From Bacteroidales bacterium H3 (GTDB taxonomy: Bacteria > Bacteroidota > Bacteroidia > Bacteroidales > Muribaculaceae): 64,000 nt of DNA. Position numbers and translations under genes: made by a program. This document shows positions 61,052-64,000 of this stretch, in pieces; positions within the stretch are counted from its first letter, which is position 1, and each line of letters starts with the position of its first letter. The notes beneath the pieces are model-generated. The model saw only the letters and a program-made list of their open reading frames with translations, ran no database searches and was not told the origin of the DNA. The stretch is taken from NCBI GenBank assembly GCA_001701135.1, contig DAAN01000004.1, forward strand, positions 7,304 through 71,303. The letters run 5' to 3'.

Positions 61052-62554
61052 ATGACATTCATCAGAAAAGCACTCCCTGCCATCGTTTTGGTCGCGATAG
61101 CCTTTGCGGCTTCGGCTGCCGACCTTGTGATCCTGCATACCAACGACACTCACAGCCAGATTGACCCCACTGACAAAGGTTTTGGTGGTGTGCAGCGCCG
61201 AAAAGTGTTTGTTGATTCTGTGCGTGCCGCCTGTCCCAATGTGCTTCTGGTCGATGCCGGCGATGCCGTCCAGGGCACACTCTTCTTTACGCTATATGGT
61301 GGCGAGGTGGAGATGAAGGTGATGAATGGTCTCGGCTATGATCTACAGATTCTGGGCAATCACGATTTCGACAATGGCGTAGATTCCATGGCCCACAACG
61401 TGGCTCTCTCCGATGCTCAATGGATTTCCACGAATTACAAGTTCGCCGATCCGAAAGTGCAGCGTCTTTTTGCCCCATATAAGATATATGAAATGGATGG
61501 CCGGAAAATTGCTTTCATCGGGCTGAATGTGGAACCCAAGGGGTTGATAGCTGAAGGAAACTATGATGGTGTGGGGTATCTCGACCCGGTCGATGCTGCC
61601 GATGCTACGGGCTGGTGGCTTAAGAATCGGCTTGGTGCCGACTATGTTGTAGCGCTTACTCATCTGGGGTATGACAATCAGACAAATCCGTCGGATGTCG
61701 AGCTTGTCAAGTCGACCAAGAATGTTGACATCGTTCTGGGAGGCCATTCCCATACGGTCATACGCCCGGGTAGCGGCGATGAATGGGTGAAAAACGCCGT
61801 TGGCAAACCGGTGCTCGTTACTCAGAATGGTAAATCCGGACAATATATCACTGAAGTAACTGTCAATCTCGACTCGCTGCAGCTGCCTCCCCGCTATAGG
61901 CAGATTCTTCTCGACAGCAGTTATGACCGGTCGTATTCCGATTCGCTGGAAGCCGGCATCGCGCCGTATCGCACGGGTGTGGACAGCTTGATGTCGAAAG
62001 TTATAGGCAAATCAGCCGTGGATCTACCGGCAGACAGTCCCGGCCTTCTGAACTTCGTTTCCGATTTCTGCTACGATCTGGGTTGCCGACTCGCAGGCCG
62101 GCCTGTCGATCTTGCTCTAATGAATAGCGGTTCGCTGCGCCGGGGGCTCGGTAAAGGTAAAATAACGCAAGGACAGATCATCTCCATGCAGCCCTTTACA
62201 AATCATGTCCTTGTGATGGAAATAAAGGGCGGCGATTTGATCGACGCAATGAATGTATATGCCTCGCGCGATGGCGACGGGGTCAGTGATCAGGTCCGCG
62301 CCACTTTCGACCCCATCTCCCACAAAATGGTTGACCTCACAGTCGGAGGCAAACCCGTCGACCCTGACAAAACCTATCTCCTTGCCACAATCGACTATAT
62401 GGCCCATGGCGGCGATTATATGGCGCCTCTCACCCGCGGCAAAATCATCGCCACATCCCCCGACATCGTATATAACGACCTCATCGCCTATATCAAACAG
62501 CTCCGCCATTCCATTAACCCCTCCTCCGCGTCCCGTTTCGTCCCGACTCGCTAA
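61052..62554 (+). CDS. Secreted 5'-nucleotidase/2',3'-cyclic phosphodiesterase (UshA-like)
   Basis: 500 residues with a signal peptide (MTFIRKALPAIVLVAIAFAA). The metallophosphatase domain shows LHTNDTHSQIDP, LVDAGDAVQGT, ILGNHDFDNG, LTHLGYD and VLGGHSHT, the full set of dimetal ligands. The C-terminal 5'-nucleotidase domain (about 290-480) contains LMNSGSLRRGL and TIDYMAHGGDYM. It probably hydrolyses nucleotides in the periplasm. It is a single-domain pair in one chain rather than the two-gene split seen in some Bacteroides. Confidence 0.92.
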   Translation: MTFIRKALPAIVLVAIAFAASAADLVILHTNDTHSQIDPTDKGFGGVQRRKVFVDSVRAACPNVLLVDAGDAVQGTLFFTLYGGEVEMKVMNGLGYDLQILGNHDFDNGVDSMAHNVALSDAQWISTNYKFADPKVQRLFAPYKIYEMDGRKIAFIGLNVEPKGLIAEGNYDGVGYLDPVDAADATGWWLKNRLGADYVVALTHLGYDNQTNPSDVELVKSTKNVDIVLGGHSHTVIRPGSGDEWVKNAVGKPVLVTQNGKSGQYITEVTVNLDSLQLPPRYRQILLDSSYDRSYSDSLEAGIAPYRTGVDSLMSKVIGKSAVDLPADSPGLLNFVSDFCYDLGCRLAGRPVDLALMNSGSLRRGLGKGKITQGQIISMQPFTNHVLVMEIKGGDLIDAMNVYASRDGDGVSDQVRATFDPISHKMVDLTVGGKPVDPDKTYLLATIDYMAHGGDYMAPLTRGKIIATSPDIVYNDLIAYIKQLRHSINPSSASRFVPTR

Positions 62555-62820
62555 CTCACTCTCCGCCAGTAAAAGCTTCGGTATCGCCAAAACGCAATTT
62601 TCGTTGCTTTAACCATAAAAGCATGTTCTCCGCATTCTTCACTTGCCGGTGCGTCAACAGAGAAAGTCTTTTGCAGCCTTCAGTGTATTATCTCCAAATT
62701 CAATCCAAATTCGATCCGATATTAAATCCGATATTATATCCAAGATTCAATCCAAAATTGCATAACGAAGCGCAAAAAAAAGGTTTTTCAAAAAAAATAT
62801 TAGAAAAAAATTGCGAAAAA
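62555..62820. other. Spacer with degenerate ATCC repeat
   Basis: No gene supported. From about 62695 to 62757 there are repeated short units, AATTCAATCC, AATTCGATCC, ATATTAAATCC, ATATTATATCC and GATTCAATCC, at 11-12-base spacing. A 75-residue frame across it runs into the next promoter and is not credible. Confidence 0.55.
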
Positions 62821-62852
62821 TTTGGTGAATTGAAATATACGTTGTAATTTTG
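62821..62852 (+). promoter_or_regulatory. Promoter for tRNA-Arg copy 1
   Basis: TTTGG at 62821-62825 and TAATTTTG at 62845-62852. Confidence 0.75.
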
Positions 62853-62878
62853 CACTCGCAAAACGGATAATAATCCAC

Positions 62879-62952
62879 GGTTCGCTAGCTCAACTGAATA
62901 GAGCATCTGACTACGGATCAGAAGGTTACAGGTTTGAATCCTGTGCGAATCA
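62879..62952 (+). tRNA. tRNA-Arg (ACG), copy 1
   Basis: 74 bases. The acceptor stem is GGTTCGC/GCGAATC with one G-U pair, the anticodon stem TCTGA/TCAGA surrounds CTACGGA (ACG, normally read as inosine), and the T-loop is TTTGAAT. CCA is not encoded. Confidence 0.97.
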
Positions 62953-62956
62953 CCCG

Positions 62957-62986
62957 GCCTCGAAGCATCGCTCCGAGGCTTTTTTT
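62957..62986 (+). terminator. Terminator after tRNA-Arg copy 1
   Basis: GCCTCGAAGC/GCTCCGAGGC hairpin with loop ATC, then a run of seven T. Confidence 0.9.
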
Positions 62987-63052
62987 ATTCCTTACCATCC
63001 TCTTTTTTGGGGGGGCAGTCGCAAAAGGGACAATTCGCAACAGAGGCAGTTT

Positions 63053-63122
63053 GCAAAAGGCGGTTGAATTGTAATAACCTGTCCGAGTAAAAAAGATCAG
63101 AAGCAAAAGCCGGTTGAATTGT
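63053..63122 (+). repeat. 20-base direct repeat pair
   Basis: GCAAAAGGCGGTTGAATTGT at 63053-63072 and GCAAAAGCCGGTTGAATTGT at 63103-63122, one mismatch, period 50. The surrounding 62987-63323 stretch has no gene. A further AT-rich repeat CTTTTGCTTTATTAT/CTCTTGCTTTATAAT lies near 63126-63162. Confidence 0.8.
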
Positions 63123-63323
63123 TAATCTTTTGCTTTATTATATTTAATCTCTTGCTTTATAATAAATATATGTGTACGTTGGAGTGTTTGCAAAAAAAGC
63201 TCGCTTTTCCGATTTGCAATGAACTCTCTTTTACTGTGCGCAAACCGGCAGGTTTGCGAATTTCTGAAATCGTGCCCTGAAATCGTGTAAAAAAATGAAT
63301 CATTAAAAAAGTCAGAAGAAAAC

Positions 63324-63354
63324 TTTGTAAATTCAAAGAAAGTCCTTACCTTTG
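63324..63354 (+). promoter_or_regulatory. Promoter for tRNA-Arg copy 2
   Basis: TTTG at 63324-63327 and TACCTTTG at 63347-63354. Confidence 0.75.
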
Positions 63355-63378
63355 CAGCATCAAAATAAACCAAATCAT

Positions 63379-63452
63379 GGTTCGCTAGCTCAACTGAATA
63401 GAGCATCTGACTACGGATCAGAAGGTTACAGGTTTGAATCCTGTGCGAATCA
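63379..63452 (+). tRNA. tRNA-Arg (ACG), copy 2
   Basis: Identical in sequence to copy 1 and exactly 500 bases further on. It has the same anticodon and is followed by the same style of terminator. Confidence 0.97.
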
Positions 63453-63456
63453 CCCG

Positions 63457-63485
63457 GCCTCGGAGCATCGCTTCGAGGCTTTTTT
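63457..63485 (+). terminator. Terminator after tRNA-Arg copy 2
   Basis: GCCTCGGAGC/GCTTCGAGGC hairpin with loop ATC, then a run of six T. It differs from the copy 1 stem by two compensating or near-compensating changes. Confidence 0.9.
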
Positions 63486-63545
63486 ATGTCTTTTCATGCA
63501 AGTTTCATGCAAGTTGAAATTTTTCACGAAAAAATGAGAAAAATA

Positions 63546-63577
63546 TTTGGTGGTTTCGGAGGAAAGCCGTAACTTTG
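63546..63577 (+). promoter_or_regulatory. Stable-RNA promoter P1 before probable rRNA operon
   Basis: TTTG at 63546-63549 and TAACTTTG at 63570-63577, within the block AAATATTTGGTGGTTTC that also precedes the tRNA-tuf operon (15281). Confidence 0.75.
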
Positions 63578-63729
63578 CACTCGCTTTTCGGGACAGAGGT
63601 TCCGCGACGTACGGCGGCGATGCCGATGTGCCTTCCGGGCGCGGCGGCTGGACCGGATGAAAACCGGATGTAAGCCGGACGAAAAAACCGGATGAAAACG
63701 AAAAAAAAGTTTAAAAATGCGGCAAAAAT

Positions 63730-63760
63730 TTTGGTAGTTCAAAAATTAGTCGTAACTTTG
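63730..63760 (+). promoter_or_regulatory. Stable-RNA promoter P2 before probable rRNA operon
   Basis: TTTG at 63730-63733 and TAACTTTG at 63753-63760, with ATTTTGGTAGTTC upstream resembling the other stable-RNA promoters. Confidence 0.75.
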
Positions 63761-64000
63761 CAACACTTTTCGGCCAAAACGAAAAGCAACCGAGAACTTT
63801 GAAAGATTTACAATAGACGAAGTAGTACAGGAGCTAATTAAAGCTTTCTGTCGATTCCGAAAAACAACAGGTTTAAACCGGGTCGGAAATCATTCGCTTC
63901 GGTTTCGGTCAGGCTCCTCAGCGGGCCGGTCGGAACGAGATGTCGCGGCAGACCGCAAGGTCGCAACCGACACAACAACACCTTTTAGAAATAAAAGAAA
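63761..64000 (+). other. Probable 16S rRNA leader with boxA-like element
   Basis: No coding frame. GAACTTTGAAAGATTTACAA at 63794-63813 resembles the boxA-like antitermination element of Bacteroidetes rRNA leaders, followed by AGTAGTACAGGAGC. The window ends in the AACAACACC..AAATAAAAG type of sequence that commonly precedes 16S rRNA, but no mature 16S sequence is inside the window. Confidence 0.65.

Noticed and set aside
62623..62847. 75-residue frame across the ATCC repeat
   Set aside because: Low-complexity translation, no start context, and it runs through the tRNA-Arg promoter.

Overview
The window is ordinary chromosomal DNA from a Bacteroidales bacterium, most likely the family Muribaculaceae. 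That placement is an inference from several signs. Promoters have the Bacteroidetes form (TTTG, about 19-20 bases, TAnnTTTG). Start codons are mostly preceded by AT-rich sequence rather than strong Shine-Dalgarno sites. Gene families typical of the phylum are present (long NusB, DUF2851, YbbR, serine palmitoyltransferase, short histone H1-like protein). Coding DNA is moderately GC-rich by eye. I see no phage, transposase, integrase, CRISPR array or toxin-antitoxin pair.

Layout: 1-6835 holds the 3' end of a PurF-type gene, a DUF488 gene, an NfeD/SPFH membrane pair, an AT-richer secreted phosphodiesterase and a TrkH-TrkA potassium uptake pair. 6916-12569 is a thiamin operon under a TPP riboswitch: thiS, a tenI-thiE fusion, thiG, thiH, an unusual thiF, tenA and thiD. 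thiC is absent. 12622-14961 carries a gamma-carbonic anhydrase-like protein and an aminopeptidase P. 15286-29415 is the core gene-expression block: four tRNAs, tuf, tRNA-Trp, secE, nusG, rplKAJL, rpoB and rpoC.

29530-41553 holds a secreted GH3 glycosidase, a glyS-lemA-FKBP operon, a Pif1-type helicase with a C-terminal helix-turn-helix, a 58-residue histone H1-like gene, and an nfnA-nfnB-ilvA cluster. 41693-49279 has a serine palmitoyltransferase gene apparently cotranscribed with tRNA-Leu, an M3 peptidase, a thioesterase-dprA pair, a nucleoside phosphorylase and a TetR-type regulator. 49313-57476 is a minus-strand run: RSH (p)ppGpp enzyme, lipoprotein, then nusB-yajC-ybbR-coaE-DUF2851. 57526-60854 is a three-gene cassette of lipoprotein, ABC ATPase and FtsX-like permease. 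60960-62554 is a UshA-like nucleotidase. The last 1.2 kb carries two identical tRNA-Arg genes and the promoters and leader of what is probably an rRNA operon beginning just past the window.

No wholly new system stands out. The features most worth checking are variants of known machinery: an RSH enzyme lacking its hydrolase residues, a NusB with an internal duplication, a ThiF lacking the usual cysteines, the TenI-ThiE fusion in a riboswitch operon without thiC, and the lipoprotein/ABC/FtsX cassette. A near-perfect 28-base palindrome also occurs twice.
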